A stretch of DNA of 64,000 nucleotides from Planctomyces sp. SH-PL14 (GCF_001610835.1 NZ_CP011270.1:6218001-6282000), one strand, 5' to 3'. Counted from the stretch's first letter, positions 45,321 to 54,609 are shown. The notes: a model not told the origin generated them from the letters alone. Made by a program: numbers and translations.

Positions 45321-46326
45321 GGGAGTCCTCCGGCTGGGCATCGGGATCCAGGTCGGGATTGGTGGAGGAAGCCCGCGGAGCGATCCGGTAGCGGACGATC
45401 GACTGCGGCTGGCCGTTCTGCGTCAGGACGATCCGCCCGATGTATTCCCCGAGCATCCCCAGGAGGAACATCTGCAGGCCGGCGAAGAGGGCGATCGCGA
45501 TCAGGACCGTCGGGATGCCGACGGGGACCTGCGGGTTGACGAAGAGCTTGTCCAGGATGACGGCGAGCAGGAGGAACGCGCTGAAGGCCGACGTCCCGAA
45601 CCCGAGCATCACCGCCGCGCGGAGGGGCGCGGTCGAGAAGCCGAGGAACATGTTCATCCACAGCCGCACGAGCTTGCGGAACGTGTACCCGGACCGTCCC
45701 GCCTGCCGCGGTCCGTGTTCGACGTCGATCTGCTCGATCCGGTCGGTGACCTGGAAGATGAGTCCGTCGATGTAAGGGAAGGGGCCCTCGTACCGCGTCA
45801 CCTCGCGGACGACGAAGCTGCTGATCGCCTTGAAGCTCGAGAGGTAGAGGTGCCGCGGCTTGCGGAGGAGCCATGTCGCGGCCGCCCCGTTGAGCCGGCT
45901 GCCGATGTTGCGGAACCAGTGGTGGCGCTTCTCGCGGTAGCGGCCGTAGACGACGTCGCAGCCACGTTCGCGGATCGCCCGCCAGAGCCGCACGGCCTCC
46001 TGCGGGGGGTGCTGGCCGTCGTCATCGAGGACGATCGCGTAGCGGCCGCGGGTCTCGTGCAGTCCCGCCATGACCGCGGGATGCTCTCCGAAGTTCCGCG
46101 AGAGCTGGAGGAACCGGACGACCCCGGAATGCTTGGCCGCGAGATGGCGGCAGACCGCTTCGCTGTCGTCGCTCGATCCGTCGTTGACGAGGATGACCTC
46201 GAGCCGCCCCCCGGAGCGGAGGTCCACCAGCTCCGGCTCCTCTGCAAAGACCGACAGCGCCGCATCGACGACCGGTTCGATCGTCTGCGCTCCATTGAAG
46301 ACCGGAATCACGAGCGATAATTCCAA
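45313..46326 (-). CDS. Polyprenyl-phosphate glycosyltransferase, GT2 (ArnC/GtrB/DPM1-like)
   Basis: 337 residues from TTG 46326; an in-frame stop lies two codons upstream, so no longer start is possible. The GT-A domain contains LSLVIPVFNGAQ, VNDGSSDDS and DDDGQHPP (metal-binding Asp101-103). Two C-terminal TM helices (~236-262 and 270-298) and MLGEYIGRIV follow, the arrangement of ArnC and GtrB. It should link a nucleotide sugar to undecaprenyl phosphate on the cytoplasmic side. First gene of the operon. Confidence 0.9.
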   Translation of the reverse strand: MELSLVIPVFNGAQTIEPVVDAALSVFAEEPELVDLRSGGRLEVILVNDGSSDDSEAVCRHLAAKHSGVVRFLQLSRNFGEHPAVMAGLHETRGRYAIVLDDDGQHPPQEAVRLWRAIRERGCDVVYGRYREKRHHWFRNIGSRLNGAAATWLLRKPRHLYLSSFKAISSFVVREVTRYEGPFPYIDGLIFQVTDRIEQIDVEHGPRQAGRSGYTFRKLVRLWMNMFLGFSTAPLRAAVMLGFGTSAFSAFLLLAVILDKLFVNPQVPVGIPTVLIAIALFAGLQMFLLGMLGEYIGRIVLTQNGQPQSIVRYRIAPRASSTNPDLDPDAQPEDSHA

Positions 46327-46669
46327 CGGTCAGTTCAACAGACGACGGGACTATGAATTGAGGAGATATTCAGGATTTATTGAGAGAGCCTTCATCTGAA
46401 TGGCTCATGAAGTGTTCAGGTCAGTATGTGCTGATGCAAAACCATGCACAAGCGACCTTAGATGAATTTGGCTTTATCCAGGGAAACCCGGAGGAAACCC
46501 TGTCAGTGTGGCCAAACGGAGCACCTGCGATGAACGAGCCGACGGGAATTTCCTGGTCGGGGGTGTTACCGTTCGGCCGGCGCGGGTTGCCCGAGAGTGT
46601 TCCGGCGGCACGCGCAGTGAGAAGCTTTTCCGTACCGATCCCGCGAGACGCCCAGACAGGACCAGGCCC
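46327..46669. promoter_or_regulatory. A+T-richer divergent promoter region (sugar operon / deoC)
   Basis: 343 bp between divergent starts. The part 46320-46480 is the most A+T-rich stretch I saw in the window (for example GATATTCAGGATTTATTGAG). It contains a small inverted repeat GAGCC / GGCTC (46383-46411). It is the natural site for the promoters of the six-gene operon and of deoC. Exact boxes are not assigned. Confidence 0.5.
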
Positions 46670-47455
46670 ATGAAGTACCGCTTTGAAGAGCTTGCGGGGA
46701 TGATCGATCACTCGCTGCTGCATCCGACGATGACGGACCGGGAGCTGGAGGAGGGGTGTCGGCTGGCGGTGCGGTACGGTGTCGCTTCGGTCTGTATCAA
46801 GCCGTATGCGGTCCGGGTGGCGGCGGAGCTGTTACGGGGGAGCGGGGTGCGGGTGGGGGCGGTGATTGGGTTTCCGCACGGGAGCGCGTGTACGGAGTCG
46901 AAGCGGTATGAGACGCAGCTGGCGTGTCAGGACGGGGCGGTCGAGATCGACATGGTGATCAATGTCGGCAAGGCGCTGAGTGGCGACTGGGAGTATGTCG
47001 AGCGGGACGTGCGGGCCGTGTGCGATGAGGCGCATGGCCGCGGGGCGGTGGTGAAGGTGATTCTGGAGAACGATTTTCTGTCAGGGGGCGGGGCGGGGCT
47101 GACGAGTGATGTGCTCAAGGAGAAGTTGTGCCAGATCTGTGAGCGGGCGGGGGCGGACTGGGTGAAGACGTCGACGGGGTATGGTTTCGTGAAGCAGCCG
47201 GGCGGGGGCTACGACTACAAGGGGGCGACGGAGCATGACCTGGCGCTGATGCGGCGGTCGTGTTCGGAGAAGGTGCAGGTGAAGGCGGCGGGGGGGGTGC
47301 GTGATCTGGATGGGTTGATGCGGGTTCGTGAGTTGGGAGCGTCGCGGTGTGGTGCGTCGGCGACGGCGGCGCTGCTGGATGAGTATCGGCGCAGGGAGAG
47401 TGCTGGGGAGTCCGGTGGAGCATCGACGGGCCGACTGGGAGACGGCGGCTACTGA
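46670..47455 (+). CDS. deoC: Deoxyribose-phosphate aldolase
   Basis: 261 residues from ATG 46670; upstream in-frame sequence to 46508 lacks protein character. Class I aldolase TIM barrel. The Schiff-base lysine is Lys166 in DWVKTSTGYG, the second active-site lysine is Lys205 in VKAAGGVRD, and the EIDMVINVG strand carries the acidic residue. It cleaves 2-deoxyribose-5-phosphate into glyceraldehyde-3-phosphate and acetaldehyde. The gene is extremely G-rich on its coding strand (35 G against 12 C in 46801-46860). It ends 11 bp before an inverted E330 copy. Confidence 0.95.
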   Translation: MKYRFEELAGMIDHSLLHPTMTDRELEEGCRLAVRYGVASVCIKPYAVRVAAELLRGSGVRVGAVIGFPHGSACTESKRYETQLACQDGAVEIDMVINVGKALSGDWEYVERDVRAVCDEAHGRGAVVKVILENDFLSGGGAGLTSDVLKEKLCQICERAGADWVKTSTGYGFVKQPGGGYDYKGATEHDLALMRRSCSEKVQVKAAGGVRDLDGLMRVRELGASRCGASATAALLDEYRRRESAGESGGASTGRLGDGGY

Positions 47456-47465
47456 ACTTTTTTCA

Positions 47466-47791
47466 CCGGGTCCAGGGGCACCCTGGTGGGGAGTGCAGAG
47501 GGGCAACGCCCCTTTGCCCGCCGGAGGCCCTCTCGTCGAGAGATGTCTGAAGGAGATCGTGTCCAAACGCGGACACCGTGCCGGATGCCCCCTCACCAAC
47601 CCACGGGGAGTCCAGCGCGAGCGTTGAGTCCTCAACGCCGGTTCCACAAAGGGGGCGTCCGTGGCTTACCACGGTTCCTCATGGAAGTGCCTCCGGCGGC
47701 AAGGGGGCCTGTGTCGTTTTCTGGCCCCTTGACCCCTGTGGCCGTGGCACATTGGGTTTAAGCGAGCGACGTCGTGCCGGCATGGACGCGG
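47466..47791 (-). repeat. E330 dispersed element, copy 7 (inverted)
   Basis: The inverted copy runs from CCGGGTCCAGGGGCACCCTGG to GTGCCGGCATGGACGCGG. It ends one base before the kinase stop codon and starts 11 bp after the deoC stop. The short-loop hairpin is at the right end and the long-loop hairpin (CCTGTGTCGTTTTCTGG) at the left end of the element. CGTCGAGAGATGTCTGAAGG and ACCACGGTTCCTCAT are conserved. Confidence 0.92.
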
Positions 47792-50700
47792 TTAATCACG
47801 CTTTGCCACCGGGCCGTGCTTTTCCGTCCAGTCACTCGTCAACCACAGAATCGCCTTCCCGTCCCGGCTGGCCGTCAACACCTCCCGGCCATCCGGCGAG
47901 AACGTCACTGCCGTCACCTCCTGCGAATGCCCCTTCAGCGTCAGGATCTCCTTGCTCTCCGCCCGCGTCGCATCCCACAGCTTGGCCGTGTTGTCCTGAC
48001 TCGCCGTAAAGGCCCGCTTCCCGTCCCGCGAGAACGCCACCGACGTCACCGCGGCCGTGTGCCCCCGCAGGACCGAAACCGTCCCCCGCGACTCCACATC
48101 CCACAACCGCGCCTCATTGTCCTCCCCGCCCGTCAGGATCCGTGACCCATCCGGCGAGAACTGACCCGACAGCACTGCCCAGGTATGCCCCTCGAAAGGC
48201 TTTCCGACCTGCTCTCCGGTCGCGGTGTTCCACAGCCGCGCGGTCTTGTCATTCGACGTCGTCAGGATCTGGCTCCCATCCCGCGAGAATGTCGCCGACC
48301 GCACCCGGTCCGTGTGTCCCTTCAGCGTCCGCAGGATCTTGCCGGTCGCGGCGTCCCACAGCTTGGCGGTCCCGTCGTCGCTGGCGGTCAGGATCAACCG
48401 GCCATCGGGCGAATAGACTGTCGCGTTGATGTAACCGTCGTGCCCATGCTCCAGCTTGAGGAGTGCCTGGCCGGTCTCAGCCTGCCAGATCTTGGCGGAG
48501 TTGTCCCAGCTCCCCGTCACGACCTTCGCCCCGTCCGGCGAGAACCGCGCCGAGGCGACCGCGCCGTGCGGACTGAAGGTCATGCTCTCGCGGGTCGTCG
48601 TCGCATCCCACAGCCGGGCGTCGCTTCCGCCGACCGTGATGATCGAGCGGGCATCGTCGGTCAGCCGCGCCGACCACACGAGTCCGCCGCGGGCGTTGAA
48701 GTCGATCAGCGGCGCCGCGACGGGCTTCTCGCCCCCCGGCGTGATGAGACGCACCGTGTTGTCCGAACAGGCGCTGAGCAGGCTCTTGCCGTCCGGCGTG
48801 AAGTCGATCGACGTCACGGTGAACTGCTTGATGTCGAACGCCTCCAGCGGCTTGGCCGTCACGGCATCGAAGATCGTGACGTGCGAGCCCTCGGTGAACG
48901 CTCCCGCCGCCGACTCCAGCTCGCTCACCGTCGCGATCCGCGTCCGGTCCTTCGAGATGGCCACGACCGTGACCGCCTCGGCGTGCTTGAGAAGCAGCCC
49001 GTCGACCTCCTGGCCATTCGCCGCGTTCAGCCGGCCGACCGTGTGGTCGCTGCTGGCGGAGAGGAGCTCCTTTTCATTCAGGAATTTGAGTGACGTCACC
49101 CGCCGCGTGTGGTGGCGGACGTTCCAGACAAGCTCCGACGAGCCGTTGTCGTGGATCCGGTGCAGCAGGCATCGGCCGTTCGTGTCGCCCGTCGCGACGA
49201 GGTTCGACCCCGGGGCGAACGCGACGGCGGTGATCCGCCCGTTGTGGCCATTGAGCCGCGCCGGCTCGGCGATCCGCCCGGCGTGCTGCGCGTCCTCGCC
49301 CGCTTCGCGGCTCAGCGTCCGCAGATCCCACAGCCGAGCTGCCTCGTCGTCACTCCCGGTGACGAGCCACCGCTCGTCGGAGGAGAGCGCGACCGCCGCG
49401 GACCAGCCGGTCCCCGGAAGCCGCTGGAACTGCGTCCCGGCGGCGATGTCCCAGAACCGGACCGTGTTGTCGGCCGCGGCCGTGATCAGCGTCCGGCCGT
49501 CGCGGAAGACGAGGGCGCTCGAAGCGAGGTAGTCATGCCCCTCGCGGAAGGTCTGCAGCTCCTTACCGGTCCGGGCATCCCACGAGCGGGCGGTCCGGTC
49601 GCGGCTGGCGGTCAGGACCTGCTTCCCGTCCGGCGAGAACGAGGCCCCCAGGATGGCGTCGGTATGGCCGGCCAGCGTGCGTCCTTCGAGGACGCGGAAC
49701 TCTTCGTAATCCTCGACCCCCCACAGGAGGACCCGCTGGTCCTGGCTGGCGGAGGCGACGGTCCGGCCGTCCGGCGAGAAGACCGCCGCGCGAACGGCGC
49801 TGTTGTGGCCGCGGAGGGTCTTGAGCGACCGCCCCTGCTCGATACTCCAGACCTTGACGGAGTTGTCCCGTCCGCCGGAGACCAGCAGCGCCCCGTCCTT
49901 CGAAAAGGCGACCGACTGGACCGGCGCGGTGTGGCCGTCGAGTTCGCGGAACTTGACTGTCTTACGTCCCTCGGTGTCCGAGAGGCTGAACGGCGGGACG
50001 TCGACCGGGTTCCAGAGCAGCACCCGCCGGTCATACCCGGCCGTGGCGACCGACTTGCCGCTCGGATCGAAGGCGACACTGTAGATCGGTCCTTCGTGCG
50101 ACGTGAACCGGCCGACCGACTCCGCGGTCACGTCCAGGCTCTCTCCGTTCTTCTTCGTCGATACCTTCCAGACCACGGCCTTGCCATCCTGGCTGACCGT
50201 CACGATTCCGTTCGTCGAGTTCGGCTCGCCGGGGGCAAAGTTCGGGGAAAAAGCGGCATCCCACACCCACCACGTGTGTTCGCGGAGCACCGCCGCCTCG
50301 CGAGGCTTCGCGGGATCGGCCATGTCCCACAGCCGCGCGGTCTCGTCATAGGAGGTCGAGAGGAGCCAGCGACCGTTGTCGGAGAAGTTGACGCTCACGG
50401 CGGCATCGGTGTGGCCGGGAAGCGTTGCCACGAGTTCGCCCGTCGCGGCGTTCCACAGGTTGACGTACCGGTCCCGGGCACTTCCCGCCGTCGCGAGCAG
50501 TTTTCCGTCCGGAGACCATGCGACGCCGTGAACGTAGAGATCGGGATGCGGGATCGAGAGCTTGAGCTTGCCGGTCGCGGCGTCCCAGATCCGGGCCTGC
50601 CGGTCCCAGCTTCCGGTGGCGATCAGCGACCCGTCCGGCGAGACCGCCACGGAGTCGACCGGGCCATCCATCGTCAGGGCTCGCGACGCCTGCCGGCAGA

Positions 50701-53695
50701 GGTGCATCAGCCGGCCCCACTCCCAGTTCCGGAGCTCCGGCTTGCACTGGTTGAGGAGCGTCTCCGCAACGTCGAAGGCGTTCTCGTCGATCTTGGCCGC
50801 CGCCAGCCCGATCCGGGCGACGTAGGACTCGTACTCCTCGGCCTCTTTGGCCGTGACCGCGATCGTCCGCTGCTTGTCCGCCTCCTGCCGCTGGGCCTCC
50901 GCGAGGAGCTTCTGCTCTTCGGCGAGCTTCTTCTGCTCGATTGCCCGCATCTCCTGCTTCTTCGCCTCGTCCCGCTGCTCCTGGGCGATCTTCTGCTGCA
51001 TCTGCGCGTTGTCCCGCTCCTTCTTGGCGATCATCGACTGCTCGACGGCAATCTTCTGCTGCATCTGGGCGTTGTCCCGCTCCGTCTTGGCAATCTGCGT
51101 CTGCTCGACGGCGATCTTCTCCTGCTTCTTCGCTTCGTCCCGCTGCTCCTGGGCGATCTTCTGCTGGGTCTGCGCGTTGTCGCGCTCTTTTTTGGCGATC
51201 ATCGACTGCTCGACGGCAATCTTCTGCTGCGTCTGGGCGTTGTCCCGCTCCGTCTTGGCGATCTCGGTCTGCTCGACCGCAATCTTCTCCTGCTTCTTGG
51301 CGTTGTCCCGCTCGACCTGGGCGATTGCCGTCTGTTCCTTGGCAATCCCTTCCTGCTTCTTCGCCTCCTCGCGCTGCGCGATGGCGACGTTCCGTTCCGA
51401 CCGGATCCAGAAGAACGCCACGCTGGCGATCAGGAAGATCACCGCCGCCATAAGCCCCATGGCCCGCTTGGCCGCCTGGAGCCGTCGCTGCCGGGCGTTC
51501 CGTTCCTCGAGACCCGCCTTCAGCTTGTTCCGGACCGCAATGTGGGCCGGCTCGGCGGACGTCGCCAGCGACAGGCCGAGGTCATAGTCGTGCCGTTCGA
51601 GGGCGGTCTCGGCGTAGGCCAGCCGGGCCGCCAGAACGCCGGTCCTGGCCTGCGCGTTGGCGGGCCACAGCTCGATCGCTTCTTCGAAGCCGAAGACCGC
51701 TTTGTTGAAGCCGGTGTACTCCTTCGTCTTCCGGGCGGCGTCCAGGTCCTCCTGAGCCCGGACCGCCATGGCGATGCTCTCGGAGTGCGAGAGGTACTCG
51801 CGGATCGCCGTCTGGAAGTCCTGAACGGTGGCGTATCGATCGGGCGGATTGGTCGCCATCGCCTTGTAGGCGATATCGAGCAGCTCGCCGGACTTGTCGG
51901 TCTCGGTAAGGACGTTCCGCATCGCGTTCAGGAGGCACTCCTGAACCTTCTTGCCCGGATGCGGAGCCTTGTTGGTGATCAGCTCAAAGAGGATCGCCCC
52001 CAGCAGATAGACGTCGCTGGAGTACGTGATCCGGTCGAGCGGCCCCGTCGCCATTTCGGGGGCCATGTAGGCGGGGGTGCCTCCCATGCCCGGGAGAGCG
52101 ATGTCCCGCCCCTTCTGGAACTGCTCGGTCGGGAGTGCCAGCCCCCAGTCCATGACGAGGACTTCACCGAAGCTCCCGAGCATCACGTTCTCGGGCTTGA
52201 GGTCCCGGTGGATGATCCCGCGGGCATGGGCGAACGCCACGGCGTCCGCCGTCCGGAGGAGAATCTCCAGGTTCTCATGCAGCGTCTTCTTCTTGAGGAC
52301 CTTGAGCCACGGCGTCCCCTCCACCTTCTTCATGCTGTAGAAGAGGATCCCCTTGGCGTCCGAACCGACGTCGTAGATCGGGACGATGTTGGGGTGCTCG
52401 AGGTCCCCGGTGACGATCGCCTCCGCCAGGAACTTCTGCCGCTGGGTGCGGTTCGAGGCGGCCGGCCCCTTGATCATCTTGACCGCCACGTTGCGGTCGA
52501 CCGAGGTCTGCCGGGCGGTCCAGACGACCCCCATCCCCCCCTCGCCAAGGACCTTGATCAGGTCGTAGTCCGGGCTGCTGATGTGCTGCGTCTCGCCCGA
52601 GCGCATCGAGCGGCGGGGGACGGTGTCGAGCGTGCCGCGGACCGACTCCATGCTCTGCGAAGGGAGCTCGCGGGACTTGAGCGTCGCCGCCGGCTGTTCG
52701 CCACTGAGGTCCTCGAAGTTCGTCTGCAGCGTCCGCATCTCGCTGGCGCGGACTTCCGCGTCTTCGTCGCCCGCATCCGACATCATCGTCTGGGCGCTCT
52801 CGTTCGGCCCTCCGTCGCCGCCGTCGGACTGGAACGTCTGCGCGCTCTCGTCCGGACCCTGGGAGTGGCTCCCCTGGGTCACGATGACGTAGCCGCTCTC
52901 GTTGCTCCCCTGATCGAAGTCGTCCGACGTCATCGTCTGGGCGGAGCTGTCGATGGGCGACGGCGGCGAGTCGGAAGCCCGCGTCTTCTTCGAAGGCTCG
53001 ATCGCCTCGTGCTCCGGCCACTCGTCGGAGACGAACGTCGCGTCGACGCTCGTATCGCCCGTGGCGGGGGGCATCTCGCCGGAGTCGAGCGTCCGGTCGG
53101 GCGCGGCGCCGCGGGGAGCGGCCGGCGGCGAATCGGACTCCGCCTCCGCCATGGTCTGATCGGGCCGGGGCTCCGGGCGCGGCTTCGCCGGTTTCGCGGC
53201 GGGAGGGGCCGGCCGCGCCGGGGGACGCGAGCGGGCCAGAGTCGGAGCCGGGGCGGGGGGAGCGGTGGCGTCTTCGGCAAACGTCAGATCGGGGCGCTCG
53301 GGCCTGGGCGCCGCGGGGGGGCGCTCGGCCGCCGCCTGAGATTCGAAGACGATGTCGGAGGTCATCGGGTCGGCGGACTGCTGGGCCGGCTCCCGTCCGC
53401 CGAACCACATGTCGAGGGCTTCATCGGACTGCATGGTCCGGGCGGAGTCGGAGGCGGGACGCGGCTCGCCGGTCCCGTCGTCGGAGAGGAGGGTCTGCGA
53501 GGAATCCCCCGTCGCCCGGACATCCTCCTCGGAGGCGAATTCGTCGGCCTGCAGCGTTCCGCCGGGGTTCTCATGCGGCAGGGGAAGGGGGGGAGCGGGG
53601 GACTTTGCGAAGTGTTCCGGCAGGGCGCTGCCGCAGCTCGGGCAGCGCTTCAGCCCGGCTCCGAACAGGGGAGCATGACAATCAGGACAGATCAT
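47792..53695 (-). CDS. Giant Ser/Thr protein kinase with zinc ribbon, coiled coil and WD40 array
   Basis: 1967 residues from ATG 53695. Order: N-terminal zinc ribbon CPDCHAPL...CPSCG; a ~350-residue disordered region with repeated xQTMxSD motifs; a kinase domain ~378-640 (LGEGGMGVV loop, HRDLKPENVML, DWG instead of DFG, GTPAYMAPE); and one TM ~745-768 (AVIFLIASVAFFWI). Then a heptad coiled coil ~768-955 with a 56-residue tandem duplication, and about 14 WD40 repeats to the end. Topology would place the WD40 propellers outside the cytoplasm. Such kinases are a planctomycete speciality and their substrates are unknown. Transcribed alone; convergent with deoC across E330 copy 7. Confidence 0.93.
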   Translation of the reverse strand: MICPDCHAPLFGAGLKRCPSCGSALPEHFAKSPAPPLPLPHENPGGTLQADEFASEEDVRATGDSSQTLLSDDGTGEPRPASDSARTMQSDEALDMWFGGREPAQQSADPMTSDIVFESQAAAERPPAAPRPERPDLTFAEDATAPPAPAPTLARSRPPARPAPPAAKPAKPRPEPRPDQTMAEAESDSPPAAPRGAAPDRTLDSGEMPPATGDTSVDATFVSDEWPEHEAIEPSKKTRASDSPPSPIDSSAQTMTSDDFDQGSNESGYVIVTQGSHSQGPDESAQTFQSDGGDGGPNESAQTMMSDAGDEDAEVRASEMRTLQTNFEDLSGEQPAATLKSRELPSQSMESVRGTLDTVPRRSMRSGETQHISSPDYDLIKVLGEGGMGVVWTARQTSVDRNVAVKMIKGPAASNRTQRQKFLAEAIVTGDLEHPNIVPIYDVGSDAKGILFYSMKKVEGTPWLKVLKKKTLHENLEILLRTADAVAFAHARGIIHRDLKPENVMLGSFGEVLVMDWGLALPTEQFQKGRDIALPGMGGTPAYMAPEMATGPLDRITYSSDVYLLGAILFELITNKAPHPGKKVQECLLNAMRNVLTETDKSGELLDIAYKAMATNPPDRYATVQDFQTAIREYLSHSESIAMAVRAQEDLDAARKTKEYTGFNKAVFGFEEAIELWPANAQARTGVLAARLAYAETALERHDYDLGLSLATSAEPAHIAVRNKLKAGLEERNARQRRLQAAKRAMGLMAAVIFLIASVAFFWIRSERNVAIAQREEAKKQEGIAKEQTAIAQVERDNAKKQEKIAVEQTEIAKTERDNAQTQQKIAVEQSMIAKKERDNAQTQQKIAQEQRDEAKKQEKIAVEQTQIAKTERDNAQMQQKIAVEQSMIAKKERDNAQMQQKIAQEQRDEAKKQEMRAIEQKKLAEEQKLLAEAQRQEADKQRTIAVTAKEAEEYESYVARIGLAAAKIDENAFDVAETLLNQCKPELRNWEWGRLMHLCRQASRALTMDGPVDSVAVSPDGSLIATGSWDRQARIWDAATGKLKLSIPHPDLYVHGVAWSPDGKLLATAGSARDRYVNLWNAATGELVATLPGHTDAAVSVNFSDNGRWLLSTSYDETARLWDMADPAKPREAAVLREHTWWVWDAAFSPNFAPGEPNSTNGIVTVSQDGKAVVWKVSTKKNGESLDVTAESVGRFTSHEGPIYSVAFDPSGKSVATAGYDRRVLLWNPVDVPPFSLSDTEGRKTVKFRELDGHTAPVQSVAFSKDGALLVSGGRDNSVKVWSIEQGRSLKTLRGHNSAVRAAVFSPDGRTVASASQDQRVLLWGVEDYEEFRVLEGRTLAGHTDAILGASFSPDGKQVLTASRDRTARSWDARTGKELQTFREGHDYLASSALVFRDGRTLITAAADNTVRFWDIAAGTQFQRLPGTGWSAAVALSSDERWLVTGSDDEAARLWDLRTLSREAGEDAQHAGRIAEPARLNGHNGRITAVAFAPGSNLVATGDTNGRCLLHRIHDNGSSELVWNVRHHTRRVTSLKFLNEKELLSASSDHTVGRLNAANGQEVDGLLLKHAEAVTVVAISKDRTRIATVSELESAAGAFTEGSHVTIFDAVTAKPLEAFDIKQFTVTSIDFTPDGKSLLSACSDNTVRLITPGGEKPVAAPLIDFNARGGLVWSARLTDDARSIITVGGSDARLWDATTTRESMTFSPHGAVASARFSPDGAKVVTGSWDNSAKIWQAETGQALLKLEHGHDGYINATVYSPDGRLILTASDDGTAKLWDAATGKILRTLKGHTDRVRSATFSRDGSQILTTSNDKTARLWNTATGEQVGKPFEGHTWAVLSGQFSPDGSRILTGGEDNEARLWDVESRGTVSVLRGHTAAVTSVAFSRDGKRAFTASQDNTAKLWDATRAESKEILTLKGHSQEVTAVTFSPDGREVLTASRDGKAILWLTSDWTEKHGPVAKRD
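50951..51286 (-). repeat. 168-bp tandem duplication in the kinase coiled coil
   Basis: The phrase CTCCTGCTTCTTCGC recurs at 50951 and 51119, exactly 168 bp apart. Each unit encodes 56 residues arranged as 21+21+14, all multiples of seven, so the heptad phase is kept. The two copies differ at a modest number of positions. Confidence 0.85.
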
Positions 53696-54116
53696 GAGGA
53701 CACCCGGCCGAAAAAGAACCCGCCGCCATCCTGACATCTTTCGCCGTGGTCCGTCACAGCTGTCAAACGCAAAATGCCCGATCGATCCGCAAACCCCCGG
53801 ACGTTCCGGCAACAGACGGAGCCCGGTGCCCTCGGCCGTTGCCGGGGGACTGCGCTCCCGGCCAACAGTCACAATCCCTATGTCGGGCCGCATGTCTCGC
53901 GAGCCACCGCGACGGCAGACGGTCAAAGGAGGATTGGCGCCGTTGATCCGCCGGCGGATCGGACCCGTTGTGGTCTCCGGTGCCCGCCGGAGGAAAACGG
54001 ACCCGGAGCTGGAACGTCCTGATTCTACCGAGTTTGGAACGATCCGCTTCTCAAAAGGCCCCGATTTCCGCAGACTGCCCGGCGGCCCGGGTTGACAGCG
54101 ACTGGAGAGGAAACCA
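53696..54116. other. Divergent intergenic region upstream of the giant kinase
   Basis: 421 bp between the kinase start and a small zinc-ribbon membrane protein gene. No convincing gene is seen. The in-frame extension of the kinase frame up to 54247 is Arg/Pro/Gly-rich and lacks domain character. Promoters for both genes are expected here, but none is pinpointed. Confidence 0.45.
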
Positions 54117-54515
54117 ATGGGATTCATTCGCGTGATGGGGATCGTCCCGCTGGGGATCGGGCTGACCGTCCTGGGATTCCTGTGGCTGACGCCGTTCAAC
54201 GAGTTCGGCTCCCCGCCACTGTTCTTCCGCGTCTTCGGCTCGTTCATCGCCCTGGCGTTCGTCCTCCAGGGGGGCGCGATGGTCTACGGCCGCCTGCCGA
54301 TGAACGCCGAAGCCCTGCGGAAAGCGATGGACCTGGTCCGCCAGGGAGGCCCGCCGACAGAGCCGGGAACCGGTGTCGGAGCCAGCCAGGGAGCCGCCGG
54401 CTACCGCTGCCCGAACTGCGGCGCCTCGATCGCGGAGGGGGCCGACGTCTCCCCCAGCGGCGACGTGAAGTGCGACCACTGCCGCCGCTGGTTCAACATC
54501 CACCGCCAGGGCTGA
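54117..54515 (+). CDS. Two-TM protein with C-terminal zinc ribbon
   Basis: 132 residues, start supported by GAGAGGAAACC upstream. Two TM helices (VMGIVPLGIGLTVLGFLWL and FGSFIALAFVLQGGAMVYG) are followed by a Gly/Pro linker. A zinc ribbon with two CxxC pairs (YRCPNCGAS and VKCDHCRRWF) ends the protein. The short zinc ribbon is similar in style to the one starting the divergently encoded giant kinase, which hints at, but does not prove, a joint role. No known family. Confidence 0.75.
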   Translation: MGFIRVMGIVPLGIGLTVLGFLWLTPFNEFGSPPLFFRVFGSFIALAFVLQGGAMVYGRLPMNAEALRKAMDLVRQGGPPTEPGTGVGASQGAAGYRCPNCGASIAEGADVSPSGDVKCDHCRRWFNIHRQG

Positions 54516-54526
54516 AAGAAAGAACC

Positions 54527-54574
54527 CTGGGGTCCAAGGCGAGCAGCACTGGCCGCCGGAGGCACTTTCGTTGA
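54527..54574 (+). repeat. E330-related short fragment
   Basis: CCTGGGGTCCAAGGC followed by CTGGCCGCCGGAGGCACTTT matches the left-hand hairpin and GGAGGCAC segment of E330. The rest is missing. It follows the stop of the zinc-ribbon gene by 12 bp. Confidence 0.6.
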
Positions 54575-54609
54575 AACGGTCGCGGGCGGAGTGCTTTGGC
54601 CAGGACGCT

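Noticed and set aside
46508..46669. N-terminal extension of DeoC
   Set aside because: The upstream in-frame residues are Arg/Thr/Gly-rich with no aldolase similarity; the conserved barrel starts just after ATG 46670.
47109..53734. A 1541-codon plus-strand open frame opposite the giant kinase gene
   Set aside because: It mirrors the kinase codons (Arg/Asp/Leu/Val-rich, no domains, signal or repeats of its own). High third-position G+C keeps the antisense frame open.
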